Origin: Toxonevra muliebris
Lineage: Eukaryota > Arthropoda > Insecta > Diptera > Pallopteridae
Assembly: GCA_963691655.1 (NCBI GenBank)
Contig: OY829329.1
Location: 8,384,708 to 8,448,707 of the forward strand
Direction of reading: 5' to 3'
Length of the DNA: 64,000 nucleotides
Below the pieces are notes generated by a model. That model made no database searches, was not told where the DNA came from, and saw only the letters and a program-made list of their open reading frames with translations. Made by a program: the position numbers and the translations under genes. How positions within the stretch are numbered: the stretch's first letter is position 1; each line of letters begins with the position of its first letter. Of the stretch, positions 11,595-22,967 are shown piece after piece.

Positions 11595-12640
11595 TTAAGT
11601 TTGAATTTATGGTATTGATTTTAGTTTTATTTGCTTTGAATTTTGTGTCTAAATCTTAGTTTTTGAGTTTTAGTGATTGAGTTTTTGTTCTGAATTTTTG
11701 CCTGATTTTTCAACTGAATTTTGATTTGAATTTAGATTTGAGTTTTGATCTGAATTTTGGTTGAACTTCTGCTCTGAGTTTAATTCCTAATTTTAGTAAA
11801 TTTTTTTAATCATATGTTGATTTGATTTTTTTATCATATTTTGGTTTGAAGCTTTTTCGAATTTTAGATCTGGGGGGTTACGCTGTGGTTCGATTCGAAA
11901 GACAATTCTATTCAAATGCCAGATTCGATTCGGAAAGGCACAAAATTTAATCTGAACATCGAACAAATATTATTCGAAAATGTTTTCTAGAGTACCAATC
12001 GTTTGAATTCGAGTAAATTTTCTTTCGAATCGAACTACAGAGACACCCTGAATTTGGTGTAAATTTTGGTCGGAAATTTGCCTGAATTTTTATCGGCTTT
12101 TGATCTGACTTTGAGTGTGAATTTTGGTTTGTTTTCTAGACCTTTGAGTTTCGCTCTGCTTCCGCTTTTAATTTTAATCTGAGTTTTAGGTCTGAACTTT
12201 TGGTTTGCTTTTCGCCTGAGCTTGTATGTGAACTTATGTCTAATTTTTTTTATTTAAATCTGGTCTGCTTTTTATTTGAGTTTTGATCTGCTTGCAGTGT
12301 GAGATTTGCCTTGAATTTTGGTCTGACTTTTCGTTTGGTTTTTTGTCTGAAATTTGGTCTGAATTTTGATGTGCTTTTTATATTAGTTTTGGTCTGAATA
12401 TTGCAGTGACTTTTAGTTTTAATTTTGTTTGGAATTTCTTCTGGATCGGGTCTGTGTTTTGATCTGTTTGTTGTCCGAATTTTGTTTTAGATCCGGTCTA
12501 AATTTGGTTTGAGTTTTTTTTTCTTCTAATTTTCTTTGGTGTGAATTGTGATTAGATTGGATTTTGATTTGGTTTCTTTTCAGTTTTCTGGTTTGTGTTT
12601 TGATCTGATTTTTGATCTGGATGTTTAGTTATTTCTCTAA
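11595..12640 (+). repeat. Degenerate TTTTGGTCTGAATTT array 1
   Basis: A loose chain of 14-16 base units of the type TTTTGGT(C/T)TGAATTT, GATCTGAG and TTTGGTTTGA, highly diverged. It is interrupted by an inserted MITE at 11872-12050. Similar arrays occur at 19.4, 33.2, 35.4-36.8, 43.4 (complementary strand) and 50-51 kb. Confidence 0.75.
11872..12050. mobile_element. MITE, 'GGTTACTCTGTAGTTCGATT' family, copy 1
   Basis: It starts GGGGGGTTACGCTGTGGTTC and ends TCGAACTACAGAGACACCC, with about 30-base inverted ends including GATTCGAAAGA. It is nearly identical internally to 50619-50799 (AAAGGCACAAAATTTAATCT, then GAACATCGAACAAATATTAT). Both copies sit inside TTTTGGTCTGAATTT arrays. Confidence 0.8.
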
Positions 12641-12944
12641 AGACATCCGATAATTTAACGAAATCACCCCTTACCAAATCCAAGTCCTAAATCCGCTTTG
12701 AAAAAAAGATTGCTGGAGCTTCATCCATGCTCTCAAATCTCTTTTTGTGAGAATTCTTCATATTCTATCAATTTCTACTTAATATATTAAAAAATTCTCT
12801 GGGCTAGCAATGGTTCATTAGGAACCATTCAATGAACATTTGATAGAGCCTCTTCCGTTAGCGTATCACTTTCGCTACTGAGCCCGATATGTATTCTCTT
12901 TTCTGTCCTTTCTCCATGAAATTATCTAACAAATAAATGACAGT

Positions 12945-13275
12945 CTGAGAGGAAAAGCGGGCTAAAATTTATGTTAGAGCAAAAGTGAAATAATTTAGAG
13001 TGTCAGTGCAAGAATGGCGTAAGTAATACGGTTTAGAGTGAAAATGAAACGCCTTAAAAGTAAGAGCAAAAATGGTATAACAATTCTTTAAGAGCAAGAA
13101 CAGCGTAGTTTTTTATTCCGTTTTCGCTCTGAACATATTTCGTTTCACTTTTGCTCTGAACATATTTCGTTTCACTTTTGCTCTGAACATATTTCGTTTT
13201 GCTTTTGCTCTTAAGTAAAATTATTCCATTTTTTTCTAAACGTTGAAGTTATACCACTTTTCCTCTCAGCCTCTC
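12945..13275 (+). mobile_element. 'GAGAGGAAAAG' MITE with 27-bp repeat, copy 1 (3 units)
   Basis: The ends are TGAGAGGAAAAGCGG and CCACTTTTCCTCTCA (inverted). The interior reads CAAGAATGG, then AAGAGCAAAAATGGTATAA, then three copies of the 27-bp unit GCTCTGAACATATTTCGTTT + CACTTTT. Copies at 55114-55420 (2 units) and 31451-32454 (about 29 units, reversed) share the same order of blocks. Confidence 0.8.
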
Positions 13276-13572
13276 AAATACACAAGTAATTTCTGAAGGA
13301 AGAAAGAAGTTCCTTCCCTTTGTTGGAAATTTCAGGGATATGAAAAAAAAAAATTCTTTTTTTTTTTTTGTACAAAAACAATTTCAGTATTATAATAGTT
13401 TTAATCCATTCATGTATGTATGTATGTATTTCATAAATATTACAAACTTAAAAAAAATTTCATATTATTCTTAACACCATTTCAAGTACATGCATGTGTT
13501 TTAAAATTTCGAGTATATGGTAAAATAAATACATAAATTCAAAATACAAAAGCCGACAAATATCTACATAAC

Positions 13573-14164
13573 TTAATTGTGGACACGATAAGTGGTTACT
13601 TTGCCATTATCATTGATTGTTGTCTGCGCGCCACGACTGCCGGTCTTCTTGCCATTAACATCAGCGCTGGTGGCAAAGGAACTCACGGATACGCCCTGGA
13701 AGCCTCCAGGTCCTGAAGAACTACCGCCAAATCGGTTGCTTATATTAGGAATGGCCTAATGGAAAAGTAAATAGAAAAGTCAAATATTAGTAAAAAAAAA
13801 AGAAATTAAATATCGCTGAAAAGAACTTACCGGATTTTCAGGACTTATATAAGCAGTTTGTGTATGTCCCCCGGGACCAATAGAACCACCGGCTGCAGCA
13901 TATGATGGCGCATAGCGGTGTGATTTATAGCCTTTGTTGTTGTATTGATTCTGGCGTCTGATATTATCGAAGAACGATTGTTGTGCAGCGATTTGTTGTT
14001 GAATGTGACTAAATTTATATAGATATAAATGTACAATCGGGGACAAAATTGAATGGACAAAACGCTAACTAAAATAATAAGTTTGTTTCTTGTAAAGAGA
14101 AAAAAAAAATAATCTATACATTTATTGGTGTAACTACATACTTATTCCAGAAGATCCAGAAGTG
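13573..14164 (-). CDS. Gene B: secreted-type Gly-rich protein related to gene A, 5' incomplete
   Basis: Two exons are well supported. 14008-13831 reads HIQQQIAAQQSFFDNIRRQN and on to YISPENP. It splices in phase 0 to 13755-13573 (AIPNISNRFGG ... stop). The last 25 residues (SADVNGKKTGSRGAQTTIND then NGKVTTYRVHN) match gene A's C-terminus in pattern. HIQQQIAAQQ echoes FHQQLTAQ of gene C. A 23-nt exon at 14164-14142 (HFWIFWN, donor GTATGT) joins in phase but is uncertain. No signal-peptide exon could be found; the sequence upstream is occupied by a 2.7-kb transposon, so the 5' end may lie beyond it or be lost. At least 119 residues are supported. Its function is unknown. Confidence 0.65.
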
Positions 14165-15893
14165 CTACACTAACATATTATATATCAATTAAAGAGCTTG
14201 ACGAGTAGATTAGCCAAAAATCAGATTTAAAATCGGTTAAACCAATTCCAAGTTTTTTAAAATTCATTCACTGAACAAAGCATTGCATTCATCGTTGTAA
14301 AAATCATTGCTTAAGCGGGAGTAAATACTTAATAAATGAGAGAGAGGGAGAAGACATGAGTAACGGCTTCTCTCAGAATTATCTAACGAATTAACTGCAT
14401 CAGTGATGCCAACTTGCGGGGAATTCACTGATTTGCGGGGAATTTCACTTAGTACGGGGAATGAGCTGTTTTTTGCGGGGAATTTAAAACCGTTCAGCTT
14501 TTAGTTAGTAAAGTCTCTAAAATATTTTTGGTCAAAATTTTTGGAATGTAAATCATTTAACTTTAGCAATACTTCATATTTTAGGTTTTATAACCTTAAT
14601 TTCTTCTTAAGAGAGCCCTGCACTTTCTTGATTTGGCGAAATCGATTTTTAAAAAAGTGTGTAATTTTTAAGTATTATATTCCAAAAGTATTTTATAAAA
14701 ATTTCAGAAAGAAACTCAAAGTGCTTTCGTAGATATAGACGATTATAGCGGCGAGTGTCAGTCAGGCCAAAACAATCGTTAGTTAGCTATGCCTTCGTCC
14801 AGCACCTCCTGATTAATAACTCCGGACTGCCCGTTGAGATTCGTTGATATATTTAAAAACCGATAGCCAAAACTTTGAACCCGTTCTTCTCAAAACAAGA
14901 TTTTCGCCATTGGCACGTATGGTCTAAAATTTAAATATGTTTTTCTATACAACAATGGCCCCAGGACATAATAGAAAAAAAGTTTGGTTAACTTTTTGTT
15001 CTATTTGCGACGTTGTACTTTCGAAAAAAGTCCAATTTTTGAGAAAACTAATTTTAGCTGTCAGCCATTTCCTGAATTATCAGTCAAACAAAATAATAGT
15101 AGTATGTTCTAAGACCATAGTCATAATTTTTCTAAGGGTTTTTCTTTTCATTCGTGCAATGATGATTTTCAAAACGTCCTCCATTAAGCTACAAAAAAAA
15201 ATTATTACACAATTTTTTCTTATATTTGAAGTCTTTAAATATATTTATGCAGTAATGGGAGATTTTGTGCCGATCGGGCACAAACTTACACAAAGTTTAG
15301 CCTTATTGGGTAGTAGTTACCACACCAAATTTGAAAGCGATCAGTCAAAAAATCGCCGAGTGGGAGAGCGGCAGATTTTATACATTTTGGCCCCTGTTTT
15401 GGATTCATGTAACTAATCGCCTATTGCATTTGGAAATTTTTATGGAACACGTTATTTATTTAATCTTTCGAAAAATTAAAAAAAAATCTTAACAATTCAA
15501 AATGTGACCATTTTTTTTTTCAAAATCGAAAGTAGTTTTGACTTTTTTCAAAAGGAAACGTTTTTTTATTTTAATTTGGGTCAAAAGAAAGCCCATGCAT
15601 GTATTTTCCTTTGAGAACTTTGAGTGTTTATCTAACAAAATGAACGTCGAGTCGCTCGGTACACCGGATTCATTTGAGCTCAATCGATTTTTAAAGTGGA
15701 TTCCCTTGAGATGAAATCTCCCATGTGTCAAAAGAATTTCGGAGTCAGAAAGTACCTTACTGTTAACCTTCCAGTTTTGGACCGCATTCAAATAATATTA
15801 ACCTTGATCACTTTTAAACGTGTCTCACTGTAATAATATAAAATTATACCGGTGCGGGGAATTTGATTGAAAATCGGGGAATTTCTCGAGTCA

Positions 15894-17085
15894 AGGCCGT
15901 ATTTAGGGGGGAGGTTTTGAGGGTTCTGACCCCCTCAACCCGCCCCCCCCCCCGAAATGTGGAAACTTTATTCTAATTTTTTAGATTAATTGCCAATGGA
16001 TGGAAAAGTCAAAATAAAATCTATTTAACGATATTTTTTACTTCCATCGGTTTTTTTTTTCTAAAAAGTCAAATAAAAAAAATAAATTTAAAATCTTAGT
16101 TACACTATGCGATCAAATCCGATTTGTTTTCTTCGACATGAGGTTTGACTACGGATTCAAAACGAGAAGGTGATACTGAGCACTCCTGCATTCCTAGTTT
16201 TTCTAGGTCAGTAACTGTTTTTGATTTAAAGTTCCGTCCTGAATCAGTTTGAAAAGTTTAAAAATTAATAAAAAATTGAAAAAATTATCGGATTTGTCCT
16301 AAATCAGTTTGAAAAGCTTAAAAAATTAATAAAAAATAGAAAAAATTATCGGATTCGTCCTGAATCAGTTTGAAAAGCTTAAAAATTAATAAAAATAGAA
16401 AAAAATTATCGGATCCTTGTAAAATTAGACTTGCTTGAACCCCATTTTTTCCTAAAACGAGACGTGATGGAAAGTTTTTAACCTCGCATTCGTGTTCAAC
16501 GTGAAAAATTCTTTCGCAAAGACTCCATCTTATTAGCAAAACCCATGCAGTTTTAGGAGGCAATCTTAAGATATAATTAATTTTTAAACGCATTATTGCA
16601 CTAGAGCACCACGACTAGAAATATCTCTTTCAATGCTGTGACTTTACGAATTTAGGGAATATAAGCCAACCTCATCCGGCTTCCTTATCATTGGTAATGG
16701 CTCAAATTCCCAATGATGATCATTTGAAAAAAAATGAGCCTCTACTATTTTTGCTAATTTTTTTGAGGTTGGGTACATCATCAGTAGTGGGAAGTCAATA
16801 AGTTAATGAAATTATGTCCCTCACGATAAAAAAAAAGCAAATGAGTAATATTTTTTTGAAAAAATTTAATTTGATTATTCTGTGAATTTTTTGTCACTTT
16901 TGGCCATTTTTTTGAGGTTAAGATTAAAAAAAATTGGAAAATTTTTCCTAAAATTTTAATTTTATAGGGTCCATCAAATGTATTATCGATTTAAATTATT
17001 GTATTTAAAAATCAGTTTGATAAAAATTATTTATGAATATTTTCTTCGAATGAAAACCCCCCGAAAAAAATTTCTAGCTACGGCC
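15894..17085. mobile_element. 1.2-kb element nested in the hAT-like element
   Basis: It starts AGGCCGTATTTAGGGGGGAG and ends, in complement, with GGCCGTAGCTAGAAATTTTT. C- and G-runs occur just inside both ends. The interior has a 60-bp tandem repeat and AT-rich filler with no recognisable coding capacity. Removing it would join the two parts of the outer element. Confidence 0.5.
16228..16412. repeat. 60-bp tandem repeat, three units
   Basis: Three successive units contain GTCCTGAATCAGTTTGAAAA, then (G/C)(T/C)TTAAAAATTAATAAAAA and AAAAATTATCGGAT. They lie in the nested element. Confidence 0.75.
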
Positions 17086-17394
17086 CTGTCTCTGGGGCTA
17101 TCGGGAAGACAGAAAAAATGAGTTGGCATCACTGATCTGCATACACAAATAACAAAACAAACACTAATGAAGAGTTTGGCTCTCTTTTGATATTTGTTTT
17201 TTCATAAAGAGATTTCTTTCGCAAATAAATAGCCCCAGTTACTGGAGCCTTACCGACTAGTTAAATATTATTTTCACGATTTGCTAATTTACTCCATATT
17301 TAGCGAATTTTTTCCCATATTACTTTTTCAATACTATTTGCCGCACACGAAATGGCGTCATATACGTATATAATACATAAGAGGAAAATTCAGT

Positions 17395-17575
17395 TACTTG
17401 CAAAAATAAAAAAGCAGCGACGTCGACTCTCTCACTAAAGCAACTGAGATGAAACTGCGAGAGTCGAGTCTCTGCTCAAATGCATGTAGCCGATCTCCAT
17501 AAAACTTCGTTTGCTAAACACTAACACCAGCATAACTTCGTTTCTTATTAGTTTTGTATGAATACAACAACAAAG
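17395..17575 (-). mobile_element. 'AATAAGAAACGAAGTTAT' repeat family, copy 1 (reversed)
   Basis: The reverse complement shares CTAATAAGAAACGAAGTTAT, GTTAGTGTTTAGC(A/G)AACGA, CGGCTACAT and CTTTAGTGAGAGAG with copies at 28855-29145, 29150-29460 and 48135-48475. The termini are not defined. Confidence 0.6.
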
Positions 17576-17766
17576 CAATTGCGGTCATTATTCAATTAAA
17601 CATAATTCAATTAAACATTATTATTTCAGTTGGTTTTTGTTTTGTCCTCTCAATTCTGCCCCAGACTGTTAATTGACATTGGAAATTCATATTCTACTAA
17701 GAATGCTTTAAGTTAATAGTTTTTAAGTATTAATTTAAATATTAATAAAATAAATTTGGTTAATAA

Positions 17767-18377
17767 TTACTTATCATCTGGCAAAGAAGAAGCATCAGCA
17801 GATACAAAAGCATCACCTTCAGTAAATGTGGAAGCAATAGCTCTGAAGAATTAAAATATAATACAAAGCAAATACTTAATAGCAAAAAAAAACAACAAAG
17901 CAATAGATTAAAAGCTCACCAAGTACCAAACCCAAAAATTTCTATTTTTACAATTAAATTCTCTACTCACTTATTATTTGCAGCTTGATCGGCGAAAATC
18001 TGTGCTGTCAATTGTTGATGGAATTGATATGGATCAATGAAACCGGCTCCAAAATCGGGAGCATAACCATAATCGCCATAACCGAAATCATTGCCACCGC
18101 CGTAACCTCCTCCTCCTCCTCCATATCCACCATAATATGCACCAGTATTTCCCCCGGCACCAGAACCAGCATACGCTCCCGCTCCACCGCCAGCATAGCT
18201 TCCTGTATAACGTTTTTTATAGCGATTAGCTGTGGAAGGAAATGTTTTCAAACGTTTCAAACATGCTCTAGTTTTACATGAACGGATTTCTGATATCCTT
18301 GTATTTGTTTTGAGATTACCTCCTTCAGCACTCATCGTTCCAATTACAACACAAACCAGCATTAATTTCCACATCAT
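17767..18377 (-). CDS. Gene C: small secreted Gly-rich protein, 160 aa
   Basis: Exon 1 is 18377-17971 and exon 2 is 17842-17767, with GT(GAGT)/AG borders and phase 2, giving 160 residues plus stop. The N-terminus MMWKLMLVCVVIGTMSA is a signal peptide. Next comes a short basic segment with two cysteines (RSCKTRACLKRL), then KKR at about residues 54-56, a plausible proprotein-convertase site. After that is a Gly/Ala/Tyr-rich region (AYAGSGAGG, YGGYGGGGGGYGGG) and a less repetitive C-terminus (FIDPYQFHQQLTAQIFADQA, then STFTEGDAFVSADASSLPDDK). QQLTAQ parallels QQIAAQ of gene B, and the final exon AIASTF... aligns by position with gene B's AIPNIS. It may be an extracellular structural or peptide-precursor protein; its role is unknown. 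The upstream second methionine (ATGATG) makes either start possible. Confidence 0.8.
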
Positions 18378-19354
18378 GAATTATCTTTTGAAGAAGTTAA
18401 AAATAAGTTAGTTAAGATGGGGGGTAAGAAGGTCTCTATACTATTAAGAATTGCGTGTATGTAATATGTACAGATGCATGAATCCTTTCACTGGCGGTGA
18501 GATGTAATGACGAATTTCGTATTTCAAAAAGGGATTTTTTTTTTAGATGATTCAAATATTAAATTTAAAATTTCTAATATTTAAATATTTCCACCAGTTT
18601 GGAAACACGAAGATTTAAAGAATTGTAAATTTCCTTCATTAAGTCTTCGTGATTTAATTTTAATAATAATTATGATAATTTTTTTATAGGTATGTGCAGT
18701 GAATTATAAAATTTCTGTTATTAAATTTTTGACCTAAAGAAGGACATTAATCCAACAAAAATTTTTAACTATAGGTCGAACTAGATTGCCACAAAGCATT
18801 CATTTTGGTTTTCAACGTCGTTTTTTTCAAATTATCTCAGCAAACTAGTTTAAATATAGTAAATTAAAAGTCCCATAAAGGCAAACTTTTCAATCCTCAT
18901 CATAATCCAAATGACAATTTTTCGAAATATTCTTAATTAACTTGCATATCACTGAAGAGGTCTTATACATAATTCCCAATTTTCGAATTTTTGTGTGAAT
19001 TTCGGTTTAACTTCTTGTCTGAGTGTCCAAGCCATCCACTCTATTTCATAATTTCTTTTCGGTCCAATTTCTTTCTGTATTTAGGCGCCTTCCACATACT
19101 CATTTTCTTTGATCTTTTTCAATCTTCTTCCTTTTTCCCTAAGTTCGGTCGCGATCTCTATCCTTTTGAATATTTTCAATTTTTCCTACAAATAAACTTA
19201 TTATAAATTAATTTAAAGACTACTCCTACTCTATTCCATCGTTTTTCTTATCTCTATTTCTAATTTTCAAATTTCTAAATTTAATAAATCCTGTTTATAG
19301 ATCTACAATCGAGTTCCATTGTGTTTCCTTTTTTTTCTATTTAAATTCATTTCT
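18378..19354. other. 5' flank of gene C and intergenic sequence
   Basis: No further exon is seen. A weak TAGTATAGAG box lies about 65 bases upstream of the gene C ATG on the minus strand and could be a TATA element. The open frame at 18991-19206 is low-complexity pyrimidine-rich sequence. Confidence 0.35.
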
Positions 19355-19570
19355 CGAGTTTTACACTGAGGCTTGGTCTCAGTTTTAGTCTGATTTTTAA
19401 TTATATTTTATTTTGTTTTTTTTATCATACATATTTTAGTCTGAAGTTTGATCGAATTTTTTATCGAATTTTGATGTGAATTTTGGTCGCAAATTTCCTT
19501 GAATTTTCTTTTTACGGTTTTTGGTCTGATTTTGCATGTGAATTTTGGCTTGATTTTTTGTCTATTTTCT
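19355..19570 (+). repeat. Degenerate TTTTGGTCTGAATTT array 2 (short)
   Basis: Units such as TTGGTCTCAGTTTTAGTCTG and GATGTGAATTTTGGTCGCAA are seen, of the same type as the arrays at 11.6, 35.4 and 50 kb. Confidence 0.6.
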
Positions 19571-19599
19571 ATCTGTCTCATAAAAAATGTTCTGTAGTC

Positions 19600-21160
19600 G
19601 TTAATGCTGGTAAAAAGTAGCTAAGAAGTCGCGTGTGTAGAGCACAATAACAATAACAGTAGAGTAGTTTTTTTCATTTAACATTCAGAATCGTCTAACA
19701 GTACAGAATACTTTAACAGTAGAGACAGTGGAATAGCTTTTCATTTAACAGTCAGACAGTGCTCAATGGTTTAACAGTAGAGTTTTTTCCCTTTTAACAT
19801 TTTGAATTGTTTAACAGTACAGAATAGTTTAATAGTAGATACAGTAGAGAAGCTTTTCATTTAACATTTAAACAGTGCATTAAACAGTCGAGTTTTTTTC
19901 CATTTCATTTAACATTCAAACAGTGCATAAACATTAAACAGTCGAGTTTTTTCGATTTTAACAGTACAGAATCTTTTAACAGTACAGAATAGTTTAACAG
20001 TTCAAAATAATTTAACAGTAGAGACATTCAAATAGTACTGAATAATTTAACAGGAGAGTAGTTTTTCATTTAACATTCAGAATCGTTTAACAGTACAGAA
20101 TGCCTTGACAGTAGAGACAGTAGAGAAGCTTTTCATTTAACATTCAAACAGTGCAAAAACATTTAACAGTCGAGTTTTTTCGATTTTAACAGTACAGAAT
20201 CTTTTAACAGTACAGAATAGTTTAACAGTACAAAATAATTTAACAGTAGAGACATTCAAATAGTACTGAATAGTTTAACAGGAGAGTAGTTTTTCATTTA
20301 ACATTCAGAATCGTTTAACAGTACAGAATACTTTAACAGTAGAGATAGTAGAGAAGCTTTTCATTTAACATTCAAACAGTGCATAAACATTTAACAGTCG
20401 AGTTTTTTCGATTTTAACAATTCAGAACAGTTTAACAGTACAGAATAGTTTAACAGTACAGAATAGTTTAACAGTAGAGCCATTCAAATAGTACTGAATA
20501 ATTTAACAGTAGAGTAGTTTTTACATTTAACATTCAGAATTGTTTAACAGTGCAGAATCGTTTCATTTTTCATTTAACATTCAAACAGTACAGAATCGTT
20601 GGTAATCGAAAACGCGGAAAGAGAAGAATGTTGTGAATGTAAATGTCTATACTCTCACTCCAGCAGACATATGAACAAAATGTTTTATTTTTCATTTCGT
20701 TTCACCTTAGCACTTCTAAAAGAATATTTTTTTTTTGTGGTTGTGAACGCAAATGTGTGCGCTCAAAATGTGCACCCTATTTCATTTTTATCTCTAGAAC
20801 AGGGGTATTCATATTCACTTATAGAAGTGCAAACACCAATACATATAAACTTTAGTATTATAAAGGAACAAAACAAAATAACACGTTAGACAACAACAAA
20901 ATCTACGTTGAATATAACTGTCGCCAATGTGCACCAACAAAGCATACGAAAGTGCCGTTGCTTTGCTCTTTGGTATAGGCTAAGAAGAGAGATGAGAAAC
21001 GAAAAAAAAACAAAATTGTTTGTGTATTTTGTATTGCTTAGTGCGGAGAGCTGTGTGCGTGTGTGCACTAGAATGCACAGCATATGTTTAAGTGCTTTTA
21101 CAAAAACAAATGTGCACTGAGTGCATAGGACGTAGGCACACCTGCCCTAGAGTGTGATAA
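19600..21160 (+). mobile_element. 'TTTAACAGTACAGAAT' element, copy 1 (expanded)
   Basis: The left two-thirds (19640-20600) is a minisatellite of TTTAACAGTA(C/G)AGA(A/G) words arranged in higher-order blocks of about 230-240 bp. The right third is non-repetitive and ends at CTGCCCTAGAGTGTGAT. The reversed copy at 4683-5330 carries the same right end and adjacent blocks but few repeat words. Two open frames at 20599-20889 are not conserved between copies and are not called. Confidence 0.65.
19640..20600 (+). repeat. AACAGTACAGAAT minisatellite with about 230-bp higher-order period
   Basis: Words TTTAACAGTACAGAAT, TTTAACAGTAGAG and CATTTAACATTCA(A/G)A recur. The block beginning GAGAGTAGTTTTTCATTTAA appears near 20053 and 20281, with a diverged copy near 20520. 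AACAGTCGAGTTTTTT marks each block. Confidence 0.85.
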
Positions 21161-21165
21161 AATGT

Positions 21166-21271
21166 TGAACACTATGTCATATATGTATACCTTGTCAAAA
21201 AGAGAGAATTTCCTATAATTCCCAGCATGTTGGCGAATTCGATTGAATTTGACATAGTGAAAACCAGGCAT
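21166..21271. mobile_element. MITE, 'TGGTTTTCACTATGTCA' family, left-truncated copy
   Basis: It retains CACTATGTCATA and the right end GACATAGTGAAAACCAGGCA. It lacks ATGCCTGGTTTT on the left, replaced by the end of the preceding element. Confidence 0.65.
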
Positions 21272-22890
21272 AAGATTTCCGGTTAGTATTTATAAGGTTT
21301 TTTATATAAAAAGTAAAGTTAAAAATTTCTATTTTTTAGTGACGTATAATAAAACTTTATGAGTCACATTTCTTTAAAGTATATTATTTTTTTTTGAATT
21401 TTTTTAGTAGTTAAAAAATACATTTTCTCAGGAAAAAAGCTAAAAAGACCCGTAAAGAAGGCAGTTAAAGGGTTAATATGTTTCACAAAAATAATTTCCA
21501 GATAATTTTACTGAAAGTCGCTGCGAAACTAATCAAAATATTTTAGGTTTTTGATGCCAAAATTAAAAAAAAAAACAGCGGCACGTGTAGTTTATTTTTT
21601 TTTAGCTTCTGAAAGAAATTTCAGAGACTTGTTATTATTTTTTTGTTGGACTTTGTATGCTGATAGTTCTGCTATAAGAAAAATTTAATATTTTCACATT
21701 ACAATTGTAATTAAAATGTAATTTGCCAACATTTCTAATGTCTCAAGTTCATTTAAATATTTTTATAATTTAATTTAATCAACCCGCAATATTCTGTCTA
21801 TCTCATAAAATAAATATTCAAATATTCAGTAGCTTTGAATGCTACAAAAAAAAAAAAAGTTTCTTATCATAACGTAATCTGAGACATGTGAATACGATTA
21901 AAATCAAAATTGATGAATTTTAAATGATAAATTTAAAAAAAAAAAAAAATTTATGAAGTGAACATATAAACTAGGAATAATAAACTAATAAGTTAATGCC
22001 AACAACTAACTATAAATTCAAATTAAGAAAAAGAAATGTAATATGCAAATGTCCTAAATTATATTTTATTGGGCATTGCTCTTTCTTTTAAACTTCACAC
22101 AAAAAAAAAGAAGCCTTTTCAGTGAAAGGCTATAATCTATAAAAAAAAAAACAAAATTGTTTTTTAAAACTTTAATTTATCTGTAAATTATTGGGCACTT
22201 AAGTTTTTTTATTTTTTTATTATTTTATTTGATTTTTTTTAAATCTCAGTTTAAGTATATGGAAAAATTCCTATTACTAATTTGCATTTTATTGCATATT
22301 AAAAATTAAAAATTTATTGCAAAAATTGATTGAAGTTTTAAGCTGGAAACAATTGCAAATGGTTGGAATAGAATTGCTTACCACAAAAAAATTAAGAAAT
22401 AAAAATTATATCTAATAAAAATAAGCATAAAAAATATATACTATATAATTTTTGGGAAAAACCAATCACTAAACACCGCATTTCTTTTTTTTTTTTGTAT
22501 TAACTTTAAATATAAATAAATTATTCTAATTTAACCGGCTGATTTTTTGATAACCGGATATTTAATGCTAAGATGACGTTATCTATTTACAGCGTTTATT
22601 TTTGTGGTTAAATTTTGTTGTTGTTTTTTTCTTTTCTTCTCTGTTTTTTTTTTGTTTATGAATATTGTTATTTTTCTTTTTTGTGTTTTTTCTGTAGGTC
22701 TACAAATAAATTTAAGTGCGACTTGGTAATTTTCAAGTTTGACTATTCATAAAATTTTGGTACGAAATTTAATTTTTTTTATTTTCTTATTTATTTATTT
22801 ATATTTTTGTTTGAATCTAGAACGTGTTGATTAAAAGAACAAACAAACACTAATTCTACATAAATTTTTTAAATAATTTTTTTTTACATA
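21272..22890. other. Intergenic, homopolymer-rich
   Basis: Very AT-rich with many A and T runs. No exon, repeat family or hairpin could be supported. Confidence 0.45.
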
Positions 22891-22967
22891 TCGTCGCCTG
22901 AGAATTGATTTGGCGTATGTGTAAACGGTTTCATATACCTATACGCTAAATCAATTCTCAGACGACG
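22891..22967. mobile_element. 78-bp near-palindromic MITE, copy 2
   Basis: The left arm TCGTCGCCTGAGAATTGATT is mirrored on the right by AATCAATTCTCAGACGACG, with three mismatches in 27. It is flanked by TA on both sides (ACATA before, TTA after). Confidence 0.8.

Larger units (their letters stand above)
14401..17134. mobile_element. 2.7-kb hAT-like element with nested insertion
   Basis: The perfect 14-bp terminal inverted repeats are CAGTGATGCCAACT and AGTTGGCATCACTG. The flanks AACTGCAT (left) and ATCTGCAT (right) match at 7 of 8 positions, as expected for an 8-bp hAT target duplication. Subterminal GCGGGGAATTT motifs repeat near the left end (14416-14486) and at 15852-15884. Open frames at 14937-15416 (plus) and 15489-15791 (minus) show no transposase motif that I recognise, so I treat the element as non-autonomous. 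It lies between genes B and C and contains the element at 15894-17085. Confidence 0.6.

Noticed and set aside
14281..14340. Possible signal-peptide exon for gene B (MIFTTMNAMLCS then GTGAAT)
   Set aside because: Phase would fit, but the peptide is not a convincing signal sequence and the donor is weak.
14937..15791. Open frames inside the 2.7-kb hAT-like element as a transposase
   Set aside because: No hAT dimerisation or BED-finger motif is visible, and the two frames lie on opposite strands.
17985..18281. Plus-strand 98-codon Ser/Ile/Thr-rich frame
   Set aside because: Antisense shadow of the Gly-rich exon of gene C.
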